Shown one piece after another: positions 1 through 12,200 of a DNA stretch of 26,615 nucleotides. The first letter of the stretch is position 1, and every line of letters begins with the position of its first letter. The notes under the pieces were generated by a model, which saw nothing but the letters and a program-made list of their open reading frames with translations, had not been told where the DNA came from and did no database searches. A program made the translations under genes and the position numbers. The stretch lies in contig JAANSK020110016.1 of assembly GCA_011763485.2 (NCBI GenBank), positions 1-26,615 of the forward strand, written 5' to 3'. The DNA comes from Isoetes engelmannii (Eukaryota; Streptophyta; Lycopodiopsida; Isoetales; Isoetaceae).

Positions 1-726
1 ACCCTCCACTACCCATAAAAAAAAATTATTCCAACTTTTGCCCCAGACTCCATATTTAATGAAACTTTGCTTTATGTTGTCCAGATTAAGAAAATGTTTC
101 TATTGAGTCTTTCTTAATTTCTTCTTCTTCTTCTTCTTCAAATGTTGGATGTCTCAGTATAAGATAAGAAATTTACTCTGCCAACGGTGAAATATACATG
201 TTCATCCACTAGGAGAATGGGAAAATGTGAAAGTTGCATTCCTTCTATATTATGGGCTGACTCCTTTATGTTGTATTAACAAGATGCTGATAAATTCTTT
301 GTAGTAGGAAGACAACCATCATAAGGACACCTGGCCACATCTGCATGGGAATTGGGTCTGGAACACCAGACATTTTGGGGTGAATATCCTAAATGGTCAC
401 AAAGGTCACAATATGTAAGTAGGTTAGATAAATGGTCACACTCGGACTGCAAAGAATCATTGTGAAGCGAATGTCGAAAGATTACTTGTCCATCTTTCTT
501 GAAGCATTTCTTTGTGGTGGTGCTAATCCGGTGGTCGTTTACTTGAATCTAGTTGCAATAGCTTTGTATATCTGAAGCTTTAGGATCCACAAGTTTGTCC
601 AAAGATATAGATACTCTTTAAGTACCAACCTTTCATTGAACTTAGAAAACAATGTAAGGGTCATTTATATGATGTAACTAAGCGTTATTCAGGGCCATTC
701 TTCTTTGATTTATTTGTTCATGGCAA
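1..726. other. Intergenic DNA, no gene seen
   Basis: AT-rich sequence with a short (cttctt) microsatellite at about 120-140. Frames are closed by frequent stops. Apart from a weak PPR-like scrap near 210-240 nothing is recognised. Confidence 0.6.
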
Positions 727-867
727 AATGTTGTGTTTTGGACTACAATCGTTGCAGCATGTGCAAAGTATAGACATTATGGTGAACTTGTAAGGATTTA
801 TGAGCAAATCCTACTCAAAGGTCAGAGTCCTGACATGCATGTTACTGTTCTTAATGCATATTCCACT
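727..867 (+). pseudogene. PPR protein fragment (about one and a half motifs)
   Basis: An open stretch without a start codon encodes NVVFWTTIVAACAKYRHYG followed by ELVRIYEQILLKGQSPD and VTVLNAYST, then a stop. This is a textbook pentatricopeptide-repeat pattern: (N)VVxWTTxIxACAKxG, then a LxxxxxMLLxGxxPD helix and the start of the next motif. PPR proteins bind organellar RNA in plants. No adjacent PPR motifs remain in frame on either side. A weak GEWENVKVAF near 210-240 could be another PPR scrap. I take it as a dead copy of a PPR gene. Confidence 0.55.
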
Positions 868-1040
868 TGAAAGATCTCCTAAAATACAATATCATAATCG
901 GGTTACTGCCCAATGGTGTATTTTTGTGGGGCCACGTCCACTGAGCCAAGAACAGGGAATTCTATCTGGGTTTTCAATTCTGCATCACCGGCTGCGCAGA
1001 TGGAAATCAAGCAAAAATCGTTCGATTTCGCGCTCCCCAA

Positions 1041-1182
1041 TTACGATATTGTAAAGGTAAGTTGTTTGGTCCAGCTTACCTTGTTTGCTTCTGATGAGCT
1101 GCTCTCGGCTGCCGGGGTCGCAGATCCATCGGGCAAATAACGTAAGTTGTCCCAAACAGCTTACAATTATACAATATTGTAA
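1041..1182. repeat. Inverted-repeat pair, possible MITE
   Basis: The left arm (1041-1080: ttacgatattgtaaa then ggtaagttgtttggtcca) and the reverse complement of the right arm (1142-1182) share most bases over about 40 bp, including gtaag-tgtttgg-ca-cttac. The ~60-bp centre is GC-rich. Each arm is itself nearly palindromic (gtaag...cttac). A short non-coding element with terminal inverted repeats fits; no clear target-site duplication was identified. Confidence 0.4.
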
Positions 1183-2877
1183 GGAAAAATTGTACATTTG
1201 CAAATTCTGCATAGTAAGTGTGACACAAAGATATTCGTAATGAAGGATAGTGATAAAAGGTTGCAACACTTCACGTCCTCACCACCTTTATGACGACTCC
1301 ATACTCAAGAAGCAATGCCCGAACTTGCACCATAGAAATGACGTTATTAACATAACAAACCTCGCTACATTTTGAAAGCCCAACAATGTATATATTTGTT
1401 AGGACGTCATGGTGAGTGCACTTTCACCAACTTGTTAAGAAGTTGACAATTTTGCTCTTACTGTAGATTAAATCGAAACAATAGGATGAATATCTTAAAA
1501 TGTAGCTGTAACATGGAAAGTAAAAACAGACCTAGAATCTCAATAATTATGTTCCCTTTATATTCACAACAACAAGATGATTAGCAGAAACATGTTTCTT
1601 CTTTCCACTACTGTTCAAATGAACTAGAACATCCAAAACATGCTACGTCCTTTATCCATTGTTTGTGTCTAGAATATTAGAAATCTAACTTAAGCATCTT
1701 TTACATATCATTAGCTTAGCTTCTAGACCCCATCTACAACACAATTGCAAGGGCAACCCATAGTGCATTAGCACATTTTCAAAGATGCCTTAGTTCATGG
1801 AGAGAATTTCCCAAAGTACAACAAGTGAGTAGGCCACAATTAATATGAGGCATTGGTTGTAGACACTGTGCATGTTAATCTTAGGTTTAACTGCACAATA
1901 AATGGGTCTTAGAGAAGACTAGGATATGCAAATAACTGAAGGCACTTTTAACAAATCTCTCGCATATATGAGATATATATCAATGAGCTTCTTGTACAAT
2001 ATTTTTGTAGAAGGTAGCATTGTTCTTTAAAAATGTGGATTTTGTAACAATTGTACATAACTGCATAACCACAACCTTCCACACCATAATTATTTTATGT
2101 CATTGGAATTCCAAAATATTGCCTCACTTGTTTTTTTGTGGTCAAATAGCTTTTTCGGATTCCAAAATAGAGATTTGGATTGCAAAAATGTTTGCAACTT
2201 AGAATGGAACCCTGGTATGATTACCACTGTCCAATGTTGATGAAGCATATTTATGTGTTTTCTTTTGGATCGCTATTTCAAGTATTGCTCTTCTCAAGCC
2301 GCTCATGGCCCGGATCAAGTGGGTGGTTAATTAAAAGAAACTAATTCAATAGGTGTTTGCATGTGTTTTGAGAAGCCATAAGTTTTGATCTTTCCTACCA
2401 CTAATCTATAAAGCATCTTCCACCTTTATCACCTCAATTCTTATAAACCTAAAAGAAAAGGAAAACAAAACCAAAAACTCTACGTGGAATAGCACTGTTG
2501 CATCTTGTTGTTTACCTTATTGCCATAGCCTCTAATAGCCTCTAAGTTGCCTTAGTTTTTTTTCTTTGGATTCTTTGCAAAGGTATCGTTGTTTTAGAAA
2601 GCTTGTGTTTATAAGGTGAGCTAAAATACAATACTGTAACACCTTCGACACAAGACTGTTACTGTCACCTCTCTCGATTACAATTCTTCTGACAGCAAAA
2701 ATAAGGTAGATCTATGTTCAAATTTGTACACCTATGTTCAAATGTACAGCAGAATAAGGTAGATCCTTGATCAACAAAATGGTCGTACATGTATTTTACA
2801 GTGTCCAAAACTTTAGTACCTCCCTTTGGCCTGTTCTAAGAAGCAGTGACAGCAAATGGCCCACGACTGCTCTCTTC
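1183..2877. other. Intergenic DNA and 3' flank of the GMI1-like gene
   Basis: No coding pattern is recognised; the 60-codon open stretch near 2020-2202 has no family resemblance. The part next to 2877 is the probable 3' UTR of the minus-strand gene. No canonical AATAAA is obvious there. It contains the small direct repeats at 2700-2765. Confidence 0.5.
2700..2765. repeat. Nested short direct repeats in the 3' flank
   Basis: AATAAGGTAGATC occurs at 2700-2712 and again at 2753-2765. Between them TATGTTCAAAT occurs at 2713-2723 and 2733-2743. The arrangement looks like two rounds of small local duplication. Confidence 0.7.
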
Positions 2878-3214
2878 TTAGAAGAGAATGTAGGATCCTG
2901 TATGTTCAGAAGGCTCGACAGACGGGGAATCGGACATCTTAGCAATAAGAGGTCGGAGTTGCTTGAACATCTCAAGAAGCTTCTCCTCCGTTGCTTTGAG
3001 ACTCGAAATATCTCTTTGTGCCTTATCAATCTTTTCACCACTGGCCTCAATTTGAGTTTCTGTCATTAGAACTTGCTCCGTGATTCGTCTACTCATTTTC
3101 TCTAACATTATACTCTTGTTCAGTCTCTGAAATGCACCAGCGGAAGCCTGAAGCAGATTTGTTCTTATCCGTTCCTCAAAGGGGACCAGCGGAAAGCTTA
3201 CTTTAAGGTTAGAC
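2878..3214 (-). other. GMI1: GMI1-like exon 38: C-terminal helical tail and stop codon
   Basis: This terminal exon starts after a 62-nt intron (acceptor gattccag) and completes a split Arg codon. It encodes residues 2039-2150 and ends with TAA at 2878-2880. After SFPLVPFEERIR the sequence becomes a coiled coil (about 2065-2130: KMSRRITEQVLMTETQIE, EKIDKAQRDISSLKATEEK), which would be the returning arm of the hinge. The last 20 residues are Ser-rich and look disordered. Confidence 0.8.
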
Positions 3215-6200
3215 CTGGAATCAAGCAATAAATTAGAAAATAAGAAATATCCCAGAGCAATGGTACCTTAAAATACCTTGGTCTCCCTAGTTCTTGACAA
3301 AAATTTTCTGTTATAATTCCACCATCCAAAGATATGGCTTGAAAATTTTTCATCTCGTGTTTGGCTTCATGCATGTGCTGTCTAGTGTCATAAACTTGTA
3401 AGTACTTGAGTAGATGAAAAAATAATGTTTCTCGCAGTGAAACTGATCGTCCATCGAGGCTAATATTGAGATGTTCATCTTCCAAGTGTAGTAAGTTAAC
3501 GGCATATCCAATGAAACCTGTCGGAACCACACCATTTTGTTTCATGGGTTCAGGCATATTTAAAAGCCTCTGATGATGCTTGATGTCAACAGAATGCTTA
3601 CATCTCCTGTAAGAGATACAAAGATGTTTCAGCAAAGAGTCTATACCGCTTGTCAAACCTCTCCTACCATAATAATCAAGTTGAAATGAAAAGAAAATAT
3701 ACCCGATATCTGATAGTGCGATAGCTCGGTATTTACTTGATATTTGATATCCTTTACTACGAGCAAACCCATGTAATCCCTTGTTTTCAACTATATTTCC
3801 GTTACCATCATACTCTTCAAGAGAATCAATGCCCTTCTGGGATTTGCATACTATAAGTAGTAACGTAGACTTTCCTAGATACTCCGTGAGTACTCTGTAA
3901 TTACACAAAGGGCACATTCTGTGACAAATATAAAAAACCATTACAGCTGCTCAGAGCTTAAAATATTGAAAATACCTGTTTAATTCTTCAATTTCAACTC
4001 TAGCGAGCATTACTACCTGTCCTATGAACTCCTTTTCCATTTTGGATAACATAAATTCCTTGGATGTAATGGCTTTCCACACAATTAACGGGGTAGTATT
4101 ACCATTCTCAGCCAGTTTGTTAAATTCCTCAGCTATGCTTTCCCTGGTTCGACATGGCTGACATCTCTCTTTTGCAAGAACAATATCATCCTTTGCTATC
4201 GTCTGTTCCCTTTGAAGTAGCATTTGCTCTTCATTATTCTTCTCTAGCAGTACTGTGAACATAAAAAACAGTCAGTCAGTTTTGAACTCGTGAGATACCT
4301 TCAGGGCAATGGAGATACCTTTAAGGCGGCATAAAAACTCCTGTTCAGATTTTCTGTTCTGTATAATGCATGAATATTTCTTTTCTACAGTGGAAATAAA
4401 CTCTTGATACTTTTTGAGCTCCTGTCAACATGCAGTAAAATGCGGTCACAACTGAACTATAAGATCGGGATTAAATAAAAAAACAAACTGTAAGATTGGG
4501 ATAAAAGATTTGTACAGCTACCTGAGCATTGGATGACACATCCTTGTCGAAAGCACCATTCAGATGAAGCACCTCTTTTGTGACTGGATACAGAGGCATG
4601 TTCGACTGCTCTCCGTTTACTGATACCTTTAATGTCAGCACGCCTTCCATGGTACTTTCTAAGTTCATAGGCTGAAAAGATGCGACCCCATTCTGAACTG
4701 TGGCACAAGTGGTTAATAAAGAGCGACACCCATGACTTGTGTCATGCACTTCAGCGCAGAGCTTGACGCCTGACACAGTAACACATTTATTTCCATATAC
4801 GTCAGTTAATCTCGCTTCTAATGCCATCAAATCCCTACTGGATTTTATGCCTTCAAGTTCCATCTTTGATGGTGGACCATGAAAAATTTTCAGCATAAAG
4901 GAAACTTGTGGTACGGCACACTCACGGAGACACACTTGTACTTGATACAGACCAACCTCCCGAGGAGCAGCAATTCGCGAAAAGCATAGCCTCAAAGACT
5001 CTCCAGCACGCATTATGGAGAAAGTGTCTGTTGCAATGTGATTAGTATCAAGAGAAATGAGATAATCTTTTTCCAAATATAAGTCCGGTGTTCCCTTATC
5101 CCGTGTTTCCCTATAAAATCTAAACACAAGACTTATTTGATGTTGGAGTGGTTTCCCATCTGCTGATGTGACTGATATTTCAACATTAGGAAGGTATTCC
5201 TCTGAGCATCCGGTTAATTCAATTTCTCTATAACCATCGCTTTCTAGTCTTAATTCTGAGGGATAGTTGCCATGAACAACTACTAATTCAAGGCTCTCCT
5301 GTAAGTTTATCTCTCCCACTTCTATCGATACGTTGAGGTTCCCAATGTCCACATCCAACAGAAATGCGTCAAATGATGCACATCCATCTTTGACATATGA
5401 CAGTTGCTTCCTCCATCCAGGACAATCAGAAGCCTCAAGGGACACGCGTAACCCATTAGAACCAAGGCATACATTACGAAATTCGTCCACTATATAGATA
5501 CAAAGTGCCGGAAATTTACTGTATCTTGGCACTGTAATCTTGTGCAGAACGTCTTTGTTTCCTCCAATTTCTGGATCATGTAACATGTTAGTAAAGACGG
5601 GCAAAATATTTCTAGGAGAGCCTGCACTCAGCTTCAGATGCCATGACAATGCATGCCCAGTTTCAAGTGGATAGCCTCCCTCTCCCAACAACCTATACTT
5701 TCCTTCACTTCCAACTATCATAACTGCAACGTTGTATTCTCCAGGAATATTGGTACTATATACTCTCCAACATTTTATAAATACACGAGCTCGAGGAGGA
5801 TCAAAGTGAAAATCAAGCTGCAGGCATCCACAAGCCATAGTTAAATCGCCTGGATCAAGGAACATAAATGTAAATTCCTCGGCTTACATTATTAATCATC
5901 TCTTCCGTCAAATAACCTGGAAAGTTTTGATCATCTCTTGCTGAAAAGCTTAGAATGCATTGACTCCCTGAAGATGCTTCCATGATCTTGTCTTCTGCTA
6001 TAACTGTTTTGGCCTTGTCCATCTCAACCTTAACCTATGGCAGTACAATTTTCAGTAAAAAGATGCAAGATGCCCAATTTCAACTGAGGGAATAGTAAGT
6101 ACCGAGATAATTAGTCGAAGTTCATGGTCGAGAGCATGTGACACGTTTCCAGACCAGATGCCAGGTGATGTTGGTAAAACTATGTCAGGCAATTGACATT

Positions 6201-9200
6201 TTCCTTTGATAAAAGGGCAGTTGACATTTTTCTGCCAGTCCATCTCTAGACTATGTCCCACATCAACTGTATCGTCAATCTTTCCAGCTTCATTACATAT
6301 TCCCACAATAACATTCTCTAATTTTCTGCCAACTAGACATTTGCTTGGTATCTATTAAAATTGAAAGAAATCATCAGCAAAATAAAGTATTATATGTGAT
6401 GCATGCTCAAATATTGTTTGACAGGTTTACCTCAGTTAAATTCTGCAGAGTTCGATTAACAGTTCTAAAAGTGACATTGGTCAAGCTTTTGTCTCCATTT
6501 TCGGTGCAGATTTCAATTGCACCTAGCATAGAAAACAACTTAACAAAAACAGTTCTAACGTTTCTGGATATTTTGAAGTCACTAATTCTTGCCTGTTGAG
6601 TTATAATGAGTTGTAACTTTCAAAAGATAATTCAGCTCAACATATCCATGTTCTCCAACCTGATTCAAGCAAATGAAATTTTTGAATTGTACCTTAGAAA
6701 TAAATTAATGCGATTGAACTTGAAATATGTCAAAATAAATCTTACATAAGACATTACAGAATTGCTTGTTGTACATCTCATTTCTAAAAGATGTAAGTAC
6801 TAGGTTTTAATATTGAACCTGCCTGATTTCCTTAAGCTACAAGTTTTGACCTAGCAACACATTGTTGTGTACATCCTGATCCATTCCCGTTGTTGTCATC
6901 TTTCATCAAAGTAACACAGCTGCTAAATCACAATTGGTACCCATGCTATAGGATATTTAGCTACGTTTTACTGTTACAACCCAGAAGCTTAAAACAAATA
7001 AGGAGATCAAGGGATATGATATCTTAAATACCTCTCTAATCAATTTTTTATCCAAGACTTCTATTTGATCCAAATGTAACTGCACCCTCTGCCCCCTGTC
7101 AATCATATTTCCAAATGTATCCTTGCACTAGGTGGAAACATGGAAACGGGTTATTACCAGAAATGGCATTTGAATATGAAGTAAAACAAATTTGGAAATA
7201 CCTCAAAGCATAATTTCTTAATAACATCACCAGGAACCAGATCTCCCAATGATACATTTTGCGGCAGCAGATTTGCCCCTTGGAGACAAACTGAAGCAAT
7301 CCTTCCGGGCAATACTGGACAGAAGAGCAGTTTGTAGATTGCAGAATGCAAAGAGAGAAGAATTCAACTTAATATGCACAAACCTTTTATCCTTTTTTTT
7401 TCAATCTTAGTATTATCAACGTAGAACTGCAAGTTAGCCTCATAGCTTGGTTGGAGAGGCTCCACATTCCCAGCATTAAACACGATGCTCTGTGAAAAGA
7501 TTCATATGCTCATTAGTGGCAAACGTTGATGCTACTAATTTTACTTCTTAAAAACTTATGTCATGTTTCAGAGACTTTGGATCTCATTGAGAGTTTTGGT
7601 TTTCCCAAACAGTGCAAGAGCTTGCTGTATTCAGAATTTCCTCAAGCCATGAAGACATTGCATTAGCTAACTTATCAAAGTTGGTCCCTTTGTAAAATAT
7701 GCAAGGGCCCATGGCTTTGGAGTTAATTCTTTTACATGCCAAGAAGTTGCGCCGATAGCACTCTTGACAAGAAATACACAATACGACTTTGAAAGAAGGT
7801 GCTCTTCTAGTCTTTCTGAGGCATCACGGTACCAGCTAGTTTCTTCGTTTTCTGCTTCTAGGAAGTACAAAATTGCATAATAACTGGAACTATGTGCGTA
7901 AAGGCCGAAATATGATTGCAACATGACGCAAACGTATTACTTCAACTAGACTCCATGTCTGAAATAAAAGGATACAAAAGTCCATTCTTTCCTCATCATA
8001 TGCGTGTTCCCACCTGGCTGCTGTGCTGCTATATCATAAAGACACTTTCTTGGAAGATTTGGTAATTCAACTTCAAACTATTTAACATCGTAAACCCACA
8101 CCCTTTTATTTCTGGTTATTTTCTTTAAGTCTCTTTTTTCGTAACACTCAACATGGTGTACTATTCATAACTGAACAAGAGATTTATACCAGAAACTGGA
8201 TCGTGTCGACTTTTTGAAATACAGCTTCCTTCTTCGCAGGAGTCCATTTTATGCCAAGAGGATGACCATCTGGGGAGACAACTTGGGCCCAAACTGAAGG
8301 CATTTCCTCAAAAAACTGTTTATTGTCGTACTTATCATATTTTTGAATTTGGAACTCGAACTCTAAACTTTCTCCTAATCTGCGCATTAGGAAGCAATGC
8401 CATGTCAGAGACGATCACGATAATACATTGTATTCACTTATAAAGAGAAATATTTTACAGCAGATATTGGGAGCTCATAATACTTTTAAGATACAAAAAA
8501 ATAGACTCAGAATTGCAAATTCCCCAGGATGCAACGAGATGGGGAACCAACTGAATCCAACCTGCACTGCTAAACCCGCTGTTGTCAACTTGGTTGGTAG
8601 TTGCAGGAATCCAAGCACACTGAGAATGAAAAACACCTCATCTTTTCAAATGTTTAACTTTATATGTTTTCCTTTGAGACTAGATACCAGATAACATGTA
8701 ATTTTTCACGTATTAATGCATCTGCCATAGAATAATGAAGAAACAGATTAAGTAAGATGGTAACCTTAAAAAAAAAACCTATATATGCTCAAAATTGCAG
8801 ATTCCGCTGGCTGCAACAAGATGGGAACCAACTGTATCCAACCGACACTCTATACCCACTTTTAATATCAACTTTGTTGGCAGTCGCAGGAATTCAAGGA
8901 CAGAGAATGGAAAACACCTCATTTTCAAATGCCTGTTTATGAGGAACTTTATTTGTTCCTTTAGCAGATTAAATGTAGCTTTTCACATCTTAAAGTATCT
9001 ATCCTAGAATAATGAGTAAGCAGATTAGGTGAAAAAGATACAGAACTAACCTAAAGACAGGATTATCGTATGGAAACTGCACATCCCATTTTGCTGTTTC
9101 ACTCAATGGCACAATGAATAAATGTTTCCCAATGGGCTGTACTGCCTCATATATACAGTTAGAATCGTTTGCCTGCAGAAGTGCAATGGAAACTCCAGAT

Positions 9201-12200
9201 CAAATTTGATTACATGTTCTTAAAGGCAGAAAAAATCCTCCATGCACTACCAAGTAGAACTTGAAAGTGTACTCTCCACATTTGGTCAGTGTTTGTGACA
9301 ATGGTGTGCCCGTTGTCTTGAAAGAAAATATATTGCTTCCTTTCTTCTTGGCCTGTAGTTGCATATACCCACAATACATATCATGTGGAAAGATAGCTTC
9401 CACCTTAACCTTTAAGACTTCCGGCAAGATCGGTGTTTGCTTTTTATTTCTTGGATATATAATAAGAAAAAGTTCAGAAGGTAGTTGACACCCAGCATTT
9501 AATCTGGAACCATCAGCTGGGAATTCCTGCCAAAAGTAGTGAACATTGTGCATCAAAGGAAGGGACCAAATCCAATAGGCACAATAAACCTTGGTCTGGA
9601 ATAGAGGCGAGATTCTCAGGCATAATATTCGTGAAAATGAGTGGAGTCTTATACCTCATCTATGCCAAGAGCCTCTTTTTCTTTGTCATCCAGAAAGCCA
9701 ATGCTACCAGGATATCGCATCTCTATTTCCCTTAGTTTTTTCTTCCATTCGTCATTACCAAGTATTTGACACTGTACACAAAATTTCAGAAAGTGTGACT
9801 TATGAATCAAATAAAATATATTACTTATGCATGATCGGACCTTTTGCGAATTGAGGTAAGTTGCAGAGAATGTCTTTGACTTGTTTAATTTAAAGTCGGG
9901 CTCTTGCCCTTCTATAATGATGCTACCATTGGCCTGTGCAACTTCTATTGGCCTATGAAAAAACATTACAAGCCACTTTAGCACACAGTTTTCACTGTCA
10001 AGAGAGCAGGATATCGAGGTGAGACAATCAGAAACCAAATGCTAGCAATACTTGATGACCCTAACATATTGCCGGTGCAAGGACTCAGCTGATGCACACA
10101 TGAACATCTAGACTTTCATTATGCTGACATTCACCCAGCAACAGACTTACTTACCGGCATATCATTTGCACCTCGCCTGTAAAGGAAAACAGAGAGATGA
10201 AAATAGTTGGAATCAAGTATCAGCCTATATATAGGTGAGCAGATTCATTATTACCGTGATCATCCTCAGTTCCATCCCAGAAGAAGTATTCTATCGTTCC
10301 ATAAAAATCTTTCCCATGTCCAAGGGCACCCCTCAACCTTATCTTCATATCAGCTTGCCAACAATCAGATTCCTTTCCTACGCTTCTGTGGAACTCGACA
10401 ACTGTTTCCATAAAAGAAAATTTTAAGATTGCAATCAACTAGTAAGCGATGTTTGCAATTAGGAGATTGTGGCATCTCCTTTGCTCAAAATGAAATGGGT
10501 AGATAATGTCATTTGTGGTTCCAACAATGTGGCATCAGGGAGACAAAGCATCACCGTGGCCTTTATATGCTAGGAATCAGATCCCATTTCTATATGTTAG
10601 AGCTGACACACCTGCTCTTTCGACTCCAAGCTCCTTCTGGACATTGTTTCCAAACACAATAACTGCTTCGTCTTTCCATATCACCTCTTCATCATACTCA
10701 TCATGCATTTGTTTTAACCACTCTACAAATGCCTCAATAAGTTCGTGTTGTGATATGGTTCTACCTTGTTGATGTAGCTTAATCTCCACTCCTATGTACA
10801 AAGCAAAGTGTTCTAGTTAAAACATCAGAATAGGTAATATCACTGGTATCAAGTAGACTACTATAAATTTCTTATTTATGTATATGACCTGATGGTTAAA
10901 ACTCCTCTAAGTATATCAAAATACAAATGAAAATATAGCTACTTGTATCAATAGTCAAGAACCAATTGCTGGTTGCTATCCAGGACAAGTAAGCCACTCC
11001 GTACTGTAGAAAATTGCTGGTGAAAAATATTTGGATTCTTGCTAGAAAATGCTTAAAAGACACACTTTTAGAAAAATTATATTAACGTCTGCAGGATACA
11101 GCTAGGGAGTATGAGACCAATTATTACATCATTTCATAAACAGCTAGGGGCGCCTTGTAGCCACATAGAAGTGTGCATAAAACGACCTAAAACTTTAGAC
11201 TTTTGGAAACATTCAAAAATATTAAGCCTGCTTTTCAAGGAGGAAATGTTCTTATTAACCAAGGGGAATCTCAAGCTAAAATATCAATGTCTAATTACCA
11301 CAGGCAGATGATCTTCTGATATCTTCAGGTTTCGAACCTAGCTTCTTTAGTGCAACGGTGAATGGATGATCAAACTCTAAATCCGTCTGTAGATTCACAG
11401 GAGTCAAAAAGTTTACTATTACGATTTCCAGCTGCCACATGCATCTGAATCACACCATAAGCAAGCAAACCTTTGATTGTGTGGGAACAAAGCCTGCATC
11501 AACGTCTGCAGTTATGAGAAATTATTAGTGATATGCTCGCTAGAAGTGTGCCAGTTAGAGTAGGACAAAAGACAAACATGCCCACATTTAGAGTATCTAG
11601 CATCATTTGTAAGTATAGATATTGGAAATTATTAATGAGAGGATTATGGTTGTCAGCAACCTTGTCAAATAGGAATATGATATAAGCAGTAGTCATGTTA
11701 GTTATTGGCTATCTTGGTGCATTTGTACATTGCATCTGATTATAATTCTCGTGAGATATATATGGTGAATATAATTGCCAGTAAGAAAAGGACATGATTA
11801 GCAATTCTCATCTGATCTTTCTAAAATTACTTTGGGCCACTTGAAAACTAGTCCATAGACACCTGAAGCATTGAAAGGATCATTCCTTTGATCAGATTTT
11901 GAAATTTTTGCTGATATTTTGAAGAAGAATCAAGCTAAACCTGGTTATAACAAGATGATCATCATTTGGTGATGACTGAAAGATAGTTCATAAAATATAG
12001 AGCGTACTATTACTACCGACCGAAGAGACGGAGCAGAGGCATCTGCCAAGTATTAGTTCCCTTTCTTACACATCCTCCTGAGCACCTAATGAACATGTGC
12101 AACTGGAATATCTTGAAATTGTGGATGACCCCAGGAAGGCAGGGTCCCAGTTTCACGCCTTACCTGAGCCCGTATGGCCATAGCTTCTTACCACATTTCT

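Larger units (their letters stand above)
4522..10791 (-). other. GMI1: GMI1-like exons 18-33: beta-rich Ig-like middle region
   Basis: Exons: 10612-10791, 10255-10401, 10155-10176, 9841-9952, 9655-9771, 9251-9526, 9051-9172, 8190-8379, 7384-7489, 7202-7314, 7032-7127, 6593-6659, 6431-6522, 6103-6351, 5917-6034, 4522-5849. They encode about residues 627-1738. The region repeats the pattern of a 'YDxYDN / DTFGN / DVYGNK' turn, alternating hydrophobic strands and a 'PSYEANL' or 'GLYQVQV' strand. That is the serial Ig-like or bacterial-Ig-like architecture of SMCHD1-family proteins. Exon 33 is unusually large (1328 nt, 442 codons), while exon 20 is only 22 nt. Exon 24 joins exon 25 through a split Arg codon. 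Exon 25 joins exon 26 directly in phase 0. Confidence 0.8.

Noticed and set aside
3607-3702. Open frame continuing through intron 36 (SYRR...YIFFSFQLDYYGRRG), which would merge exons 36 and 37
   Set aside because: Hydrophobic, not family-like. Splicing gtatat to ctcttacag gives a clean hinge sequence in matching phase.
5850-5916. Met-start open frame from 5865 (MFLDPGDL) as an independent 464-residue gene
   Set aside because: It is simply exon 33 extended into intron 32. The upstream exon (5917-6034) joins in phase through a 67-nt intron.
8014-8077. Apparent extra GMI1-like exon (FEVELPNLPRKCLYDIAAQQP) with good acceptor and donor
   Set aside because: It is 64 nt and ends in phase 1, but the next exon (7384-7489) must enter in phase 0. 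Skipping it joins exon 25 to exon 26 in phase, and the resulting spacing between the YDKYDN and PSYEA elements fits the family better.
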